Assembly (NCBI GenBank): GCA_021781835.1
Contig: JAJXWD010000015.1
Location: 1 to 63,847 of the forward strand
Source: Pseudomonadota bacterium
GTDB taxonomy: Bacteria > Pseudomonadota > Alphaproteobacteria > Acetobacterales > Acetobacteraceae
Direction: 5' to 3'
DNA length: 63,847 nt
Shown here: piece after piece, positions 36,931 to 45,536 of the stretch
How positions within the stretch are numbered: the first letter of the stretch is position 1
How the letters are laid out: each line of letters opens with the position of its first letter
Made by a program: the position numbers and the translations under genes
The notes under the pieces: model-generated
Told to the model about the DNA's origin: nothing
Seen by the model: the letters and a program-made list of their open reading frames with translations, nothing else
Databases searched by the model: none

Positions 36931-36991
36931 TTTACGCTTGCCCACCCGCCCCAAAAAACCGTATAGCTTGCGGCATGATGGGTCTGGCGAT

Positions 36992-37101
36992 CTGGAGCGG
37001 GATGAGCTGAGGCCGATACGCTCCAGCCTTGCTTTGGCGGTCAATCAATAATCTGGTGCGAGGGAGCCGCGGAAATTCGCAATATTTTATATTGCGAATT
37101 T
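36992..37101. promoter_or_regulatory. Two inverted repeats upstream of terL
   Basis: First repeat: CTGGAGCG at 36992-36999 pairs with CGCTCCAG at 37019-37026 (19-nt loop). Second repeat: AAATTCGCAATAT at 37073-37085 pairs perfectly with its complement at 37089-37101 across TTT. The second ends 16 nt before the terL start, and a short T run follows it. Candidates are a terminator for the early genes, an operator or part of a DNA packaging site. Confidence 0.55.
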
Positions 37102-37117
37102 TTGCGCCCGCGCACCC

Positions 37118-38500
37118 GTGACACAGGGTCGAGAAACATTGCGGGCTGAGGCGGGGTTTTTGGAATTCGCCCGCCACGCGATGGCCGAGCGCGGGTTGTG
37201 GCCGGCGGCGCATCATGACGCGCTGATCGGCCGGTTGCAGGAGGTGCTGGACGGCACTTGCGACCGGCTGATGGTGCAGATGCCGCCGGGGTCGGCGAAA
37301 TCGACTTATGGGTCGGTGTTGTTTCCGGCGTATTTTTTGGCCCGCCAGCCAAGGGGGCAGGTGATCGCCACGGCGCATACGGCCTCGCTGGCGTCTTATT
37401 TCGGGGAACGGGTGCGGGGCACGCTGGTGGAGCACGGCGGATGGCTGGGGACGGCCCTGGCCAGGACCGCGAAGGCCGCATCGAGGTTCAGCCTCGAGGG
37501 CGGGGCGGAGTATTTCGCCACAGGCGTGCGCGGGCCGATTACCGGGCGGCGGGCGGATTTGATCATCATCGACGATCCGGTGAAATCCTGGGCGGAGGCG
37601 GAAAGCCGGGTGGCGCGCGAGGCGCTTTACGACTGGTACCGCGCCGAGCTGACGGCACGGCTCAAGCCGGGGGGGCGGATCGTGCTGATCATGACAAGGT
37701 GGCATGAGGATGATCTGGCCGGGCGGCTGATGGCCGCGGAGGCCGGGTGGCGGGTGCTGCGGCTGCCCGCCATCGCCGAGCCAGACGACCCGCTGGGGCG
37801 CGCGCCCGGCGAGGTGCTGTGGCCCGAATGGCAGGGCGAGGATGAGGTGGCGCGCCGCCGTCAGGAGGTGGGGGAGCGGGCCTTCGCAGCCATGTATCAG
37901 CAGACGCCAAGGCCGCCCGAGGCCTGTTTGTTCAGGACCGAGCAGATAAGGCTGCTGCCCGAGGCGCCGCCGACGCGGGTGAGCGTGCGGGCCTGGGATT
38001 TTGCCGCCAGCCTGCCAGGGCCAGGCAGAACCCCCGATTATACGGTGGGGCTGAAGCTGGGCCAGACCCTGGACGGGCTGGTGGTTATTTTGGATGTGGC
38101 GCGGTTTCAGGCCGGGCCCGCGGAGGTGGAGGCGCGGTTGCAGGAGACCGCGCGCCGCGACGGACCGGCGACGATGGTGGGGCTGCCCCAGGACCCAGGC
38201 CAGGCCGGGGCGGCGCAAATTGTGAGTTTGAGCAAGGGACTGGCCGGGTTTCGGATTATGACCAGCCCGGAGCGCGAGGCCAAGCTGGTGCGGGCCATGC
38301 CCGCCGCCACGCAGATGGATGCCGGCAATATCGCCATGGTGGCGGCGCCCTGGAATGACGCGCTGCTGGCGGAATTGCGGGCGTTTCCGGGCGGCGCCAA
38401 GGATGATCAGGTGGATGCGCTCTCGCGCGCCGTGAACACCCTGGCGACCATGGGGGGTGTGCCGGGGCGGCGGATCAATACCGCGCTGCTGGCGCGGTAA
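37118..38500 (+). CDS. terL: Phage terminase large subunit
   Basis: A 460-residue packaging ATPase-nuclease. Walker A is PPGSAKST at residues 56-63. Walker B is DLIIIDDP at about 147-154, and the coupling motif region is IVLIMTRWHEDDLAGRL. The RNase H-like nuclease follows, with the first acidic residue in RAWDFAAS and the last in KDDQVDALS. The start is GTG at 37118. It heads the packaging and head genes. All catalytic residues look intact. Confidence 0.95.
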   Translation: MTQGRETLRAEAGFLEFARHAMAERGLWPAAHHDALIGRLQEVLDGTCDRLMVQMPPGSAKSTYGSVLFPAYFLARQPRGQVIATAHTASLASYFGERVRGTLVEHGGWLGTALARTAKAASRFSLEGGAEYFATGVRGPITGRRADLIIIDDPVKSWAEAESRVAREALYDWYRAELTARLKPGGRIVLIMTRWHEDDLAGRLMAAEAGWRVLRLPAIAEPDDPLGRAPGEVLWPEWQGEDEVARRRQEVGERAFAAMYQQTPRPPEACLFRTEQIRLLPEAPPTRVSVRAWDFAASLPGPGRTPDYTVGLKLGQTLDGLVVILDVARFQAGPAEVEARLQETARRDGPATMVGLPQDPGQAGAAQIVSLSKGLAGFRIMTSPEREAKLVRAMPAATQMDAGNIAMVAAPWNDALLAELRAFPGGAKDDQVDALSRAVNTLATMGGVPGRRINTALLAR

Positions 38501-38577
38501 ATGAAGAACGCGCCGTTGGCGCCATGAATCAAGAACGCGCCCCTGGCGCGATGAATGAAGAACGCGCCGTTGGCGCG
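38501..38577 (+). repeat. Threefold tandem repeat between terL and portal
   Basis: Three units of 23, 27 and 27 bp, at 38501-38523, 38524-38550 and 38551-38577. Each begins with ATGAA and contains GAACGCGCC then GGCGC, so each can fold into a GCGCC/GGCGC hairpin with a 3-nt loop. The first unit encodes a possible leader peptide MKNAPLAP, whose stop overlaps the next ATG. Confidence 0.8.
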
Positions 38578-38597
38578 ATGAACCGGAAAGAGGCTGC

Positions 38598-39992
38598 ATG
38601 TTCGATACGATTTGCGCGACGATCCCCGCCGATCCGGCGTTTCCGGCGCGGGTGGGGCGGCTGGAGATTTTGCGCCGCGTGCTGGAGGGCACGCTTTATG
38701 ACAATCTGCCGTACCAGTTTCATGAGGAGCGCAACGGCGCGGGGGAATATGTGCCGCTGCGCGACCGGCGGCCCTCGGTGCGGTATGGGCTGTGCCGGAT
38801 CGTGGTCGAGGATTCGGTGGCGCTGCTGTTTTCGGCGGGGCATTTTCCGAGCCTCGATGCCGAGGACGCGGCGCTGGTGCGCTGCCTTAACGATATCATG
38901 GCCGAGGCGCGGCTGAATGAGGTGATGATCGACGCGGCGCTGCGCGGCGCCGTGGGGTCGGTGGCGGTTTTGTTCAGGGTGTTGCGCGGGCGGGTGTTTT
39001 TCTCGGTGCTGGAGAGCCAGTATCTGACCCCCGTGTGGAGCGCGGCCGCGCCCGATATGCTGGCCCAGGTGACCGAACGCTACAAGGTGAGCGGCGCCGA
39101 TCTGGTGGCGCAAGGCTATGACGATGTGGACCCCACGGGGTTTTACTGGTTTCAGCGCGTGTGGGATGCGCGGGCTGAGACCTGGTATCAGCCTTGGGCG
39201 GTGAATGATCCGTTTGCCAGGCCGGTGCGGGATGCGGCGCGCAGCGTGGAGCATGGGCTGGGCTTTGTGCCGCTGGTGTGGATCAAGAATTTGCCGGGCG
39301 GGGATGGTGTGGATGGGGCCTGCACGTTCAGGGCCGCGATCGAGACGAATATCGAGATTGATTATCAGCTCAGCCAGGCCGGGCGGGGGCTGAAATATTC
39401 GTCGGACCCGACCTTGCTGATCAAGGAGCCGGCGACCTCGGATTCGGAGATCGTGAAAGGGGCCGGGAATGCGCTGGTGGTCTCGGAAAAGGGCGACGCC
39501 AAGCTGCTCGAGATTGGCGGCACCGCCGCGGAGGCGGTGATTGCCTATGTGCGCACGCTGCGCGAGCTGGCGCTGGAAAGCGTGCATGGCAACCGCGCCA
39601 GCGCCGACCGGCTGACCGCCGCGCAAAGCGGCCGGGCGCTGGAGATGATGAACCAGGGGCTGATCTGGCTGGCGGATAATTTGCGGATTTCTTACGGCGA
39701 TGGCGGCGTGCTGGCGCTGATGCGGATGGTGGTGGCGGCTTCGCGGGTTTTTCCGCTTACCGTGATGGGCGAGCGCGTGCCGGCGCTGGATGCGGGGCAA
39801 AGGCTGAGGCTGCGCTGGCCGAGATGGTATCCGCTCTCGGCGGATGACCGGCTGAAGGAGGCGCAGGCCGTGGCGACGCTGGTGAATGCCGGGCAGCTCT
39901 CGCGCGAGACGGCGCTGAAGACCATCGCCGGGGCGCATGGCGTCGCGGATGTGGAGGCCGAGTTGAACATGATTGCACAAGACGCGCCCTGA
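38598..39992 (+). CDS. Phage portal protein
   Basis: A 464-residue protein of the SPP1-gp6-like portal type. It forms the dodecameric ring through which DNA enters the head. Supporting segments: PSVRYGLCRIVVEDSVALLF (N-terminal clip region), GLGFVPLVWIKN, AAIETNIEIDYQLSQAGRG and SADRLTAAQSGRALEMM in the helical stem. The position straight after TerL agrees. Start at 38598 is the ATG giving MFDTICATIPADPAF. Confidence 0.85.
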   Translation: MFDTICATIPADPAFPARVGRLEILRRVLEGTLYDNLPYQFHEERNGAGEYVPLRDRRPSVRYGLCRIVVEDSVALLFSAGHFPSLDAEDAALVRCLNDIMAEARLNEVMIDAALRGAVGSVAVLFRVLRGRVFFSVLESQYLTPVWSAAAPDMLAQVTERYKVSGADLVAQGYDDVDPTGFYWFQRVWDARAETWYQPWAVNDPFARPVRDAARSVEHGLGFVPLVWIKNLPGGDGVDGACTFRAAIETNIEIDYQLSQAGRGLKYSSDPTLLIKEPATSDSEIVKGAGNALVVSEKGDAKLLEIGGTAAEAVIAYVRTLRELALESVHGNRASADRLTAAQSGRALEMMNQGLIWLADNLRISYGDGGVLALMRMVVAASRVFPLTVMGERVPALDAGQRLRLRWPRWYPLSADDRLKEAQAVATLVNAGQLSRETALKTIAGAHGVADVEAELNMIAQDAP

Positions 39993-40022
39993 GGGGCGGG
40001 ATTTATTGGTCCGGGGATATTC

Positions 40023-40481
40023 ATGAAAAAGCTGTTGAGTGTTTTGGCCGTGCTGGCATGGCCGGGCGCGGGGGTGGCCGCGTCGCCGTCGCAATCGGCG
40101 GGTTCGTTGCCGTTTAATCTTGGCTGGGCGTGGGAGCCGGCGCTGAGCGCGGGGGCCGGCGGATGGGCGCCGCTGGTGCTCGATGGGGGACAGAATTTGC
40201 TGGTGGACCAGGCTTTGCCGGCGCTGAGCGCGGCCATTGCCGGAACCACAAGCGCGACTCCCGGGACATGGACGAGCGTGCTGGCGGCCAATGGCGCGCG
40301 GCGGGGCTGTACGATCCAGGATGCGGGCACGGCGAGCCTCGATGTGGCGATGGGGCCGGGTGTGCCGGGGGCGGCGGCGTTTACGTTGCAGCCGGGGCAG
40401 GCGTTCAACTGTATCGACCAGCAGCAAGTGTGGGTGATGAGCGGCGCGGGGGCGGTGAGCTATCAGGGAGCCGCGTGGTGA
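40023..40481 (+). CDS. Secreted hypothetical protein in phage head region
   Basis: A 152-residue protein with a clear Sec signal peptide (MKKLLSVLAVLAWPGAGVAA, cut expected near residue 20). The mature part is Gly/Ala/Pro-rich beta-type sequence with two cysteines (GCTIQD and FNCIDQQQVW) that could form a disulfide. I do not recognise a family. It overlaps the SGNH hydrolase gene by 4 nt. An exported protein between portal and scaffold is unusual, and it may be a lysogenic-conversion factor. Confidence 0.7.
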   Translation: MKKLLSVLAVLAWPGAGVAASPSQSAGSLPFNLGWAWEPALSAGAGGWAPLVLDGGQNLLVDQALPALSAAIAGTTSATPGTWTSVLAANGARRGCTIQDAGTASLDVAMGPGVPGAAAFTLQPGQAFNCIDQQQVWVMSGAGAVSYQGAAW

Positions 40482-41659
40482 GGGGGCGGGTGGTTTGGGC
40501 GCTGGTGCGGGCGCCGCGGGTCGCTTGTGCCCAGGCGCTTTCGGGGGGTGGGGCGCTGGGGCCAGCCGTGCCGCCAGCCTTGCCGGTGGCCCAGGAAAAT
40601 GGCGGCACCGGGGTGGCCACGCCCGCGTTGCCGCACTGGCATGCCTGTGTGGCCGGGGTGCGCGCCGGGGCGGGGAATTGCACGCTCGTCTATATGGGCG
40701 ACAGCACGGTTTATGGCTGGACCGGCAGCGCCATGACCCAGCAGAATGTGACCTATTGGCTGGCGCATGATTTGGCGGCGGCGGGGATCAATGCGCTCAA
40801 TGCCGGGGTGTGTGGGGTTTCCAACGGCGCGGTGGGCGGGGCGCGCTACACGTATGATACGCGGTTTGCCAATAATGGCTGGTCGGAGAGCCCATGGCTG
40901 ACGCTGGGCGGCGCGGCGTTTAGCGCGGCGAGCGCTGGCGTGGGGAGCACGCTGGTGTTCGCGCCGGGTTTCGCGGCCAATATGTTCAGCGTGGTGTATC
41001 CGGGCACCAGCACGGGAGGCAGCTACAGCGTGACGGCGACCGGGGGCGGCGCGGTGACGGCCAACAGCGCGCAGCCCAATGCGCTCTATACCGCCACGGC
41101 GGCGGCGCCGAGCGTGAGCGCCGCGAATACGGTGACGCTCGATGTGACGCAGGCGGGCGCCAAGGCGCTGTGCGTGGAGGCTTACGATAGCGGGGCGGCC
41201 TCGGTGAATATCATCAATGCCGGGTTTGGCGGCTCGAACGTGACGCAATGGGTGGCCGATACGAACCCGTGGGATGCCTTGCAGACGCTGCAATATCTGA
41301 AACCCGCCCTGACGGTGGTGGAGGCCGGGGTGAATGAGCCGGGACAGGGTGTTTCGGTGGCCAGCTTCACGGCGGATTTGCAGCAGATTGTGACGGCGGC
41401 GCAGGCGGTGGGGGATGTGGTGCTGGTGACGGGCAATCCGCAAGCCACGGCGGCGGCGCATGCGCCTTACATGGCGGCCATGAGGCAGCTGGCGGCGCAG
41501 GATGGGATTCCGGTTTTGTCGGTCGATTTGCGGTGGGGCACGCAGGCGCAGGCCGCGGCGACCAGCCCGGCCATGATGAATGCCGGGGAATTGGTGCACC
41601 CAAATGCGGTTGGCTATGCCGATATAGGGGCGGCTTTGGCGAATATGCTGGAGCAGTGA
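40478..41659 (+). CDS. Secreted SGNH/GDSL-type hydrolase
   Basis: A 393-residue protein starting at GTG 40478, coupled to the previous stop (GTGA). Residues 1-20 look like a signal peptide ending in VACAQA. Block I is VYMGDSTVYGW with nucleophile Ser76; Gly-Asn oxyanion residues are suggested by GVCGVSNGA and EAGVNEPG. Block V is HPNAVGYADIG with His374, preceded at -3 by Glu371 where Asp is usual. Likely an esterase or deacetylase acting on sugars in the envelope. It could modify O-antigen. Confidence 0.8.
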   Translation: MRGRVVWALVRAPRVACAQALSGGGALGPAVPPALPVAQENGGTGVATPALPHWHACVAGVRAGAGNCTLVYMGDSTVYGWTGSAMTQQNVTYWLAHDLAAAGINALNAGVCGVSNGAVGGARYTYDTRFANNGWSESPWLTLGGAAFSAASAGVGSTLVFAPGFAANMFSVVYPGTSTGGSYSVTATGGGAVTANSAQPNALYTATAAAPSVSAANTVTLDVTQAGAKALCVEAYDSGAASVNIINAGFGGSNVTQWVADTNPWDALQTLQYLKPALTVVEAGVNEPGQGVSVASFTADLQQIVTAAQAVGDVVLVTGNPQATAAAHAPYMAAMRQLAAQDGIPVLSVDLRWGTQAQAAATSPAMMNAGELVHPNAVGYADIGAALANMLEQ

Positions 41660-41741
41660 GCCGGGCGGCAACGCCGCAGAACAGGCGGCGCGGGATTTGG
41701 AGACGCCGGTTTGGTGCCGGCGGCGTGTGGGGCGAATATTT

Positions 41742-42281
41742 ATGAAACGTAGAACTCTGCTTGGGAAGGCGGCGCTGGGCGCGCCGCTGCTGGCCGCGGG
41801 CTGCGCGGTGGCGAGGGTGAACGGCGTGACGGTGGTGAGCGTGGATGTCGCCACGCTGGACAGCTATGCCAAGGCGGTGGAGACGGCGGGCACCGCGCTG
41901 CTGGCGGTTTCTTGTATCGCCGGGCCGCTGGGCACGGCGGGGGTGGCGCTGGCGGAAACGGCGATTTCGGCTGTGGCTTCGGCGATTTCGGCGGTTGACC
42001 GGCTGAGCGGCGGCAAGGCGAGCTTTAGCTATGACAGCGCCAGCGTGCCGGCGGCGATGACCGCTTTGGCGGGCGATGCCGCGCAGGTGCTTGCTTTTGT
42101 TGGCGCGGCGATGAGCAAGGCGCCGGCGGGAGCCGTGACCTCGCAGGTGCAGGCGGTGGTGGCCGCGCTCTCGACGGTGGTGGCGCTGATTCAGGCCTTT
42201 GTGTCCAGCGTGGGCGCGGTGCCGCTGCCGATGACCGGGCCGGAGGCGATTGTGACCATCGATGCGTTTGCCGCCAGATGA
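41742..42281 (+). CDS. Predicted lipoprotein in phage head region
   Basis: A 179-residue protein with MKRRTLLGKAALGAPLLAAGC, that is twin Arg followed by a hydrophobic stretch and a lipobox with Cys21. The mature part is Ala/Val/Ser-rich and helical, with a membrane-like segment near residues 45-75. I recognise no family. The start at 41742 is chosen because the signal peptide begins there. It overlaps the protease gene by 4 nt. Its role in a phage operon is unclear; superinfection exclusion is one possibility. Confidence 0.7.
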   Translation: MKRRTLLGKAALGAPLLAAGCAVARVNGVTVVSVDVATLDSYAKAVETAGTALLAVSCIAGPLGTAGVALAETAISAVASAISAVDRLSGGKASFSYDSASVPAAMTALAGDAAQVLAFVGAAMSKAPAGAVTSQVQAVVAALSTVVALIQAFVSSVGAVPLPMTGPEAIVTIDAFAAR

Positions 42282-42922
42282 GGGGCGGGAAACTCGGGTG
42301 CAATGTGAGCCCGCAAACGCGCGCGCTGCACGCGGCGGCGATGCCCGTCGCGGGCGGTTTGGCGCCGGCATGGTCGCGGATTGTGGAGACGCCGCGCGTG
42401 CTGGGGCAAAATGACCGGGTGGGGGATTGCGTGATCGTGGCCGGGTTTAACGCCGTGCAGACGGCCTTGGCGCGCCAGGGCAATTTTACCAAGCTGCCCG
42501 GGGATCTGGCGGTGCGGATCTATGCGAGCCTGACCGGTTATGTGCCGGGCGATGAGAGCACCGATAACGGCACCGACCCGGAGGCGTTTTTGGCCTGGTG
42601 GAAGGTGAACCCGATTGGCGGCCACAGGCTGGGGAAATTCACCAGGCTCAATCCGGTGGATGTGGATGGCATCAGGACCGCGGTGACGGGGCTGGGATGT
42701 TATTTATGTGTCGATCTTTCCAGCGCCAATGAGGGGCAGATGGTGTGGACGCCCGATGGGGTGGCGGGCTCTTGGGGGGGACATGCGGTGTGGGCGGATG
42801 AGTATGAGGCCGCAAAGATCGGGGTGTCTTCCTGGGGGGAGGGTTATGGGATTGGCGGCGCCTATTTTGCCGCCCCCGGATTTGTGACGGCCGCCTTTGC
42901 GCTGGAGCTTGAACAGGCATGA
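42278..42922 (+). CDS. Papain-like cysteine protease, phage-encoded
   Basis: A 214-residue protein with the papain-fold pattern. The nucleophile segment is QNDRVGDCVIVAGFNAVQ with Cys51, the histidine segment is WGGHAVWADEYE with His169, and the third-residue segment is VSSWGEGYG, where Ser184 stands where papain has Asn. There is no signal peptide. NDxxGDCxxA proteins are scattered in phage genomes without known function. The place directly before scaffold and capsid genes suggests a head-maturation protease, but a host-directed role is possible. Confidence 0.7.
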   Translation: MRGGKLGCNVSPQTRALHAAAMPVAGGLAPAWSRIVETPRVLGQNDRVGDCVIVAGFNAVQTALARQGNFTKLPGDLAVRIYASLTGYVPGDESTDNGTDPEAFLAWWKVNPIGGHRLGKFTRLNPVDVDGIRTAVTGLGCYLCVDLSSANEGQMVWTPDGVAGSWGGHAVWADEYEAAKIGVSSWGEGYGIGGAYFAAPGFVTAAFALELEQA

Positions 42923-43308
42923 GCAACGAACCGACCGATGGGGAAAACTGGCAGGAACGGGCCGAGGCCGCCGAGGCGGCGCTGGAGCGGCTGCACGGCG
43001 AGGCGCAGGCCAGGGTGGTGCGCGCGGAGCTGAAGGCGGAGGCGGTGCGGGCCGGGATGATCGACCTCGATGGGCTCAAGCTGATCGATGCGGCGGAGAT
43101 ACGGCTGAATGAGGCCGGGGAGATCGAGGATGCCAAGGCTTTGCTCGGGCGCTTGAAGCGCGCCAAGCCCTGGCTGTTTGGGGGAGGCGTGTCATCCTCG
43201 GTGGCGGCGAGCCCGCCACGGCCCGAGCCGCCACGGCCGCGCCATGCCACGGAAATGAGCCATGAGGAGTGGCTGCACGCGCGCGCCGCGCTGATCCGCC
43301 GGCGCTGA
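42919..43308 (+). CDS. Phage scaffold-like protein (GP20 type)
   Basis: A 129-residue, highly charged helical protein. The N-terminal half is coiled-coil-like (ERAEAAEAALERLHGEAQA), followed by DLDGLKLIDAAEIRLNEAGE and KRAKPWLFG, the usual C-terminal signature of GP20-type scaffold proteins. The basic end (HARAALIRRR) could bind the capsid protein. It sits immediately before the major capsid gene, as scaffolds do, and overlaps the protease stop by 4 nt. Confidence 0.8.
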   Translation: MSNEPTDGENWQERAEAAEAALERLHGEAQARVVRAELKAEAVRAGMIDLDGLKLIDAAEIRLNEAGEIEDAKALLGRLKRAKPWLFGGGVSSSVAASPPRPEPPRPRHATEMSHEEWLHARAALIRRR

Positions 43309-43370
43309 TCCGATTTTCGCGCGGATGCGGGAAACGCCATGGGGGATGCCCTTTGGCTTGGTGAAACATG

Positions 43371-43480
43371 TCTAAAGCGGGATGCGTTATGACGCACCCG
43401 CTCTAGTTATATTTTAACGATCAATTTCATTGGGTTAGCTTGCGTCTGTCGACTCAATCTAAACCAATATTGATCTAGAG
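43371..43480 (+). repeat. Dispersed repeat family A, copy 3 (inside the phage)
   Basis: Third copy of the element at 3735 and 29783, with TCTAAAGC at one end and GATCTAGA at the other, so the ends are near-inverted. It contains a complete AAAGCGGG..CCGCTCT hairpin. It lies in the only sizeable gap of the head operon, between scaffold and capsid, and ends 16 nt before the capsid start codon. Confidence 0.88.
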
Positions 43481-43496
43481 GGAAAGTTGTTACGGA

Positions 43497-44819
43497 ATGG
43501 GCATTGCCAATTTTCCGGCTGTTTTGCAGCCGATCATTCAACAGGGGTTTTTGGACCGCGAATTCGAGACCGCGCTGAAATCTCGTTTGGGGTACCGGCT
43601 GGTTGCCGACCGCGAGGCGTTTGCGGTGGGGATCGGCGAGACGCTGACCAAGACGCGCGCCGGGCTGAAGCCCAGCGTGACCACGCCGCTGGCGGCCGCC
43701 AGCAACACCAACCTGGATAACGGTCTGAACGCGACCAGCTGGGGGGTGGAGCAATATACGATCACGCTCAATTTTTACGCCGCCACGCAGGACCTGAACA
43801 TGGTGACCTCGCGGGTGGGCATTGCCGCGCAGTTTTTGCAAAATGCCGCCACCAATGGCGAGCAGGCCGCGCGCTCGCTCGATGAGCTGGCCCGCAATGC
43901 GCTGTTCGCGCCTTATTTCGGGGGCAATACGCGGGTGAATGCCACGCTGACTTCGGCGGGGGCCGCCGTGGCGGTGGATGATGTGCGCGGGTTTCAGACC
44001 GTGTTTGTGAATGGCGTGCAGCAAGGCGTGTCTTCGAGCTATCCGCTGGCGGCGACGGTGGGGGCTAATCTTTACTCGATCGTGGGCGTGACGGTGGATG
44101 CCACCAATGTCTCGACCGCGCCCAATGGCGTTTCGGGGCAGCTTTTGTTTGCCGGCAATGTGACGGTGGCCGATGGCACGGCCGGCAATGCCGTGCAGGC
44201 GGCGACGGCGAGCGCCATCATCCGCCCGGCCAGCCGCGCGACCACCGCCAATCTGGGCGCCACGGACACGCTGACCATGAGCAATCTGCTCGATGCCGTG
44301 GCGCTGTTGCGGCGCAATGCGGTGCCGACCATCGAGGGCGTGTATAATTGCTATCTCGACCCGGTTTCGGCCCGGCAGCTTTTCGCCGATCCGGATTTCA
44401 AGCAGCTGTTTCAGGGCGTGTCGTCGTCGAACCCGGTCTTCAGGCAGGGGATGGTCAGCGACTTTTTGGGGCTGCGCTTCATTACCACCACCGAGGCTTA
44501 TGTGCAGGCCCATCCGAGCCTGGGCGGGCTTTATGTGCGCCGGCCCATCGTGTGCGGGCAGGGCGCGCTGATCGAGGGGGATTTCGCCGGCATGGCGGCC
44601 GAGGATGTGGCGCCCAAGGACAGCCTGGTGAACATCATCGACGGCGTGGCCATGGTGACGCGAGAGCCGATCGACCGGTTGCAGCAGATTATTGCCCAGA
44701 GCTGGTACTGGATTGGCGGATTCTGCGCGCCTTCGGACACCACCACCACCGCCACCACCGTGCCGACCGCGACCAACGCCAATTACAAGCGCGCGGTGAT
44801 GATCGAGCATATCGGCTGA
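43497..44819 (+). CDS. Major capsid protein
   Basis: A 440-residue protein with a HK97-like coat plan: N-terminal helix NFPAVLQPIIQQGFLDREFE, E-loop-like TRAGLKPSVTTPL, long helix TNGEQAARSLDELARNALF, then an inserted beta-rich domain (about 150-240) and the C-terminal LYVRRPIVCGQGALIEGDF. Size and position after the scaffold are right. The leader before it holds repeat A copy 3 and only a weak ribosome site (GGAAAG at 43481-43486). Confidence 0.85.
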   Translation: MGIANFPAVLQPIIQQGFLDREFETALKSRLGYRLVADREAFAVGIGETLTKTRAGLKPSVTTPLAAASNTNLDNGLNATSWGVEQYTITLNFYAATQDLNMVTSRVGIAAQFLQNAATNGEQAARSLDELARNALFAPYFGGNTRVNATLTSAGAAVAVDDVRGFQTVFVNGVQQGVSSSYPLAATVGANLYSIVGVTVDATNVSTAPNGVSGQLLFAGNVTVADGTAGNAVQAATASAIIRPASRATTANLGATDTLTMSNLLDAVALLRRNAVPTIEGVYNCYLDPVSARQLFADPDFKQLFQGVSSSNPVFRQGMVSDFLGLRFITTTEAYVQAHPSLGGLYVRRPIVCGQGALIEGDFAGMAAEDVAPKDSLVNIIDGVAMVTREPIDRLQQIIAQSWYWIGGFCAPSDTTTTATTVPTATNANYKRAVMIEHIG

Positions 44820-44831
44820 AGGAGCGGTTTC

Positions 44832-45140
44832 ATGGCAACAGGTGCGACCCAGCCGTTCCGGCCCGCCGGGACGGTCGCGGTGGCGGCCTCCACGAGCGCG
44901 GTGACGGCCGCGTTGAGTGGTGGCGGCTCCGCGCTGCTGATTTATAACGCCGCCTCCAGCCCGGCCTTTGTGCGGCTGGGCGCGGCGGCGGGACTGACGG
45001 CGACCAACGCCGATACCCCCGTGCCGCCCGGCAGCCGCATGCTGCTCGATGCCAGCCCGTTCGTGAGCCACGCCGCCGTGGTGCTGAGCGATGGCGCGGG
45101 GATGGTTTATTTCACCCTCGGGCACGGGGACACGTACTGA
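44832..45140 (+). CDS. Probable capsid decoration protein
   Basis: A 102-residue Ala/Ser/Val-rich beta protein without signal peptide (PAGTVAVAASTSAVTAALSG at residues 12-31 and VFTLG-like end in MVYFTLGHGDTY). Its size, composition and place right after the major capsid gene fit a head decoration protein. No family motif is recognised. Its last base is the first base of the next gene (TGATG). Confidence 0.6.
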   Translation: MATGATQPFRPAGTVAVAASTSAVTAALSGGGSALLIYNAASSPAFVRLGAAAGLTATNADTPVPPGSRMLLDASPFVSHAAVVLSDGAGMVYFTLGHGDTY

Positions 45141-45535
45141 TGTCTGGCAGCGCCACAACCGCGTTTACCGACGCGCAAAAGACCGAGATACGCCGGTTTT
45201 GCGGCTATCCGGCCTATGGCGCGGGGGCGGCGGGGAACTCGTCTTGGCGGTTTTTTCAGGCCTATGGGACGCTGGAATACCGGATGAACAATCTGGCGCC
45301 CGCGGAAATGGCCGTGGTGCTGCATTATGTCGCGACGTTGCAGGGGGTGGAGGCGGCCATCCCGGCGACGTCTGGCAATCTCGACACCGAGAGCGCGGCG
45401 GCCTGGACGCATAATGAGGATGAGTTGCGCGACCGGCTGGCCTTGCTCGATGCCTGGCGGCGGCGGCTGTGCGGGTTTCTTGGGCTGCCGCCAGGCCCGG
45501 CGCTGGGCGCGCCCGGCATTAGCTGGGTGGTGTGA
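45140..45535 (+). CDS. Head-tail connector/adaptor protein
   Basis: A 131-residue mainly helical protein. It starts with FTDAQKTEIRRFCGYPAYG and has a long helix LLDAWRRRLCGFLGLPPGP. Small helical adaptors that dock below the portal have this size and location. It is coupled to genes on both sides. The assignment depends on context and fold impression rather than a named motif. Confidence 0.65.
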   Translation: MSGSATTAFTDAQKTEIRRFCGYPAYGAGAAGNSSWRFFQAYGTLEYRMNNLAPAEMAVVLHYVATLQGVEAAIPATSGNLDTESAAAWTHNEDELRDRLALLDAWRRRLCGFLGLPPGPALGAPGISWVV

Positions 45536-45536
45536 C

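Noticed and set aside
38524-38916. A 130-codon frame starting in the tandem repeat and overlapping the portal gene
   Set aside because: After the repeat-encoded residues it is an out-of-frame reading of the portal gene, Arg/Cys-rich with no domain. Only its first codons are of interest, as part of the repeat.
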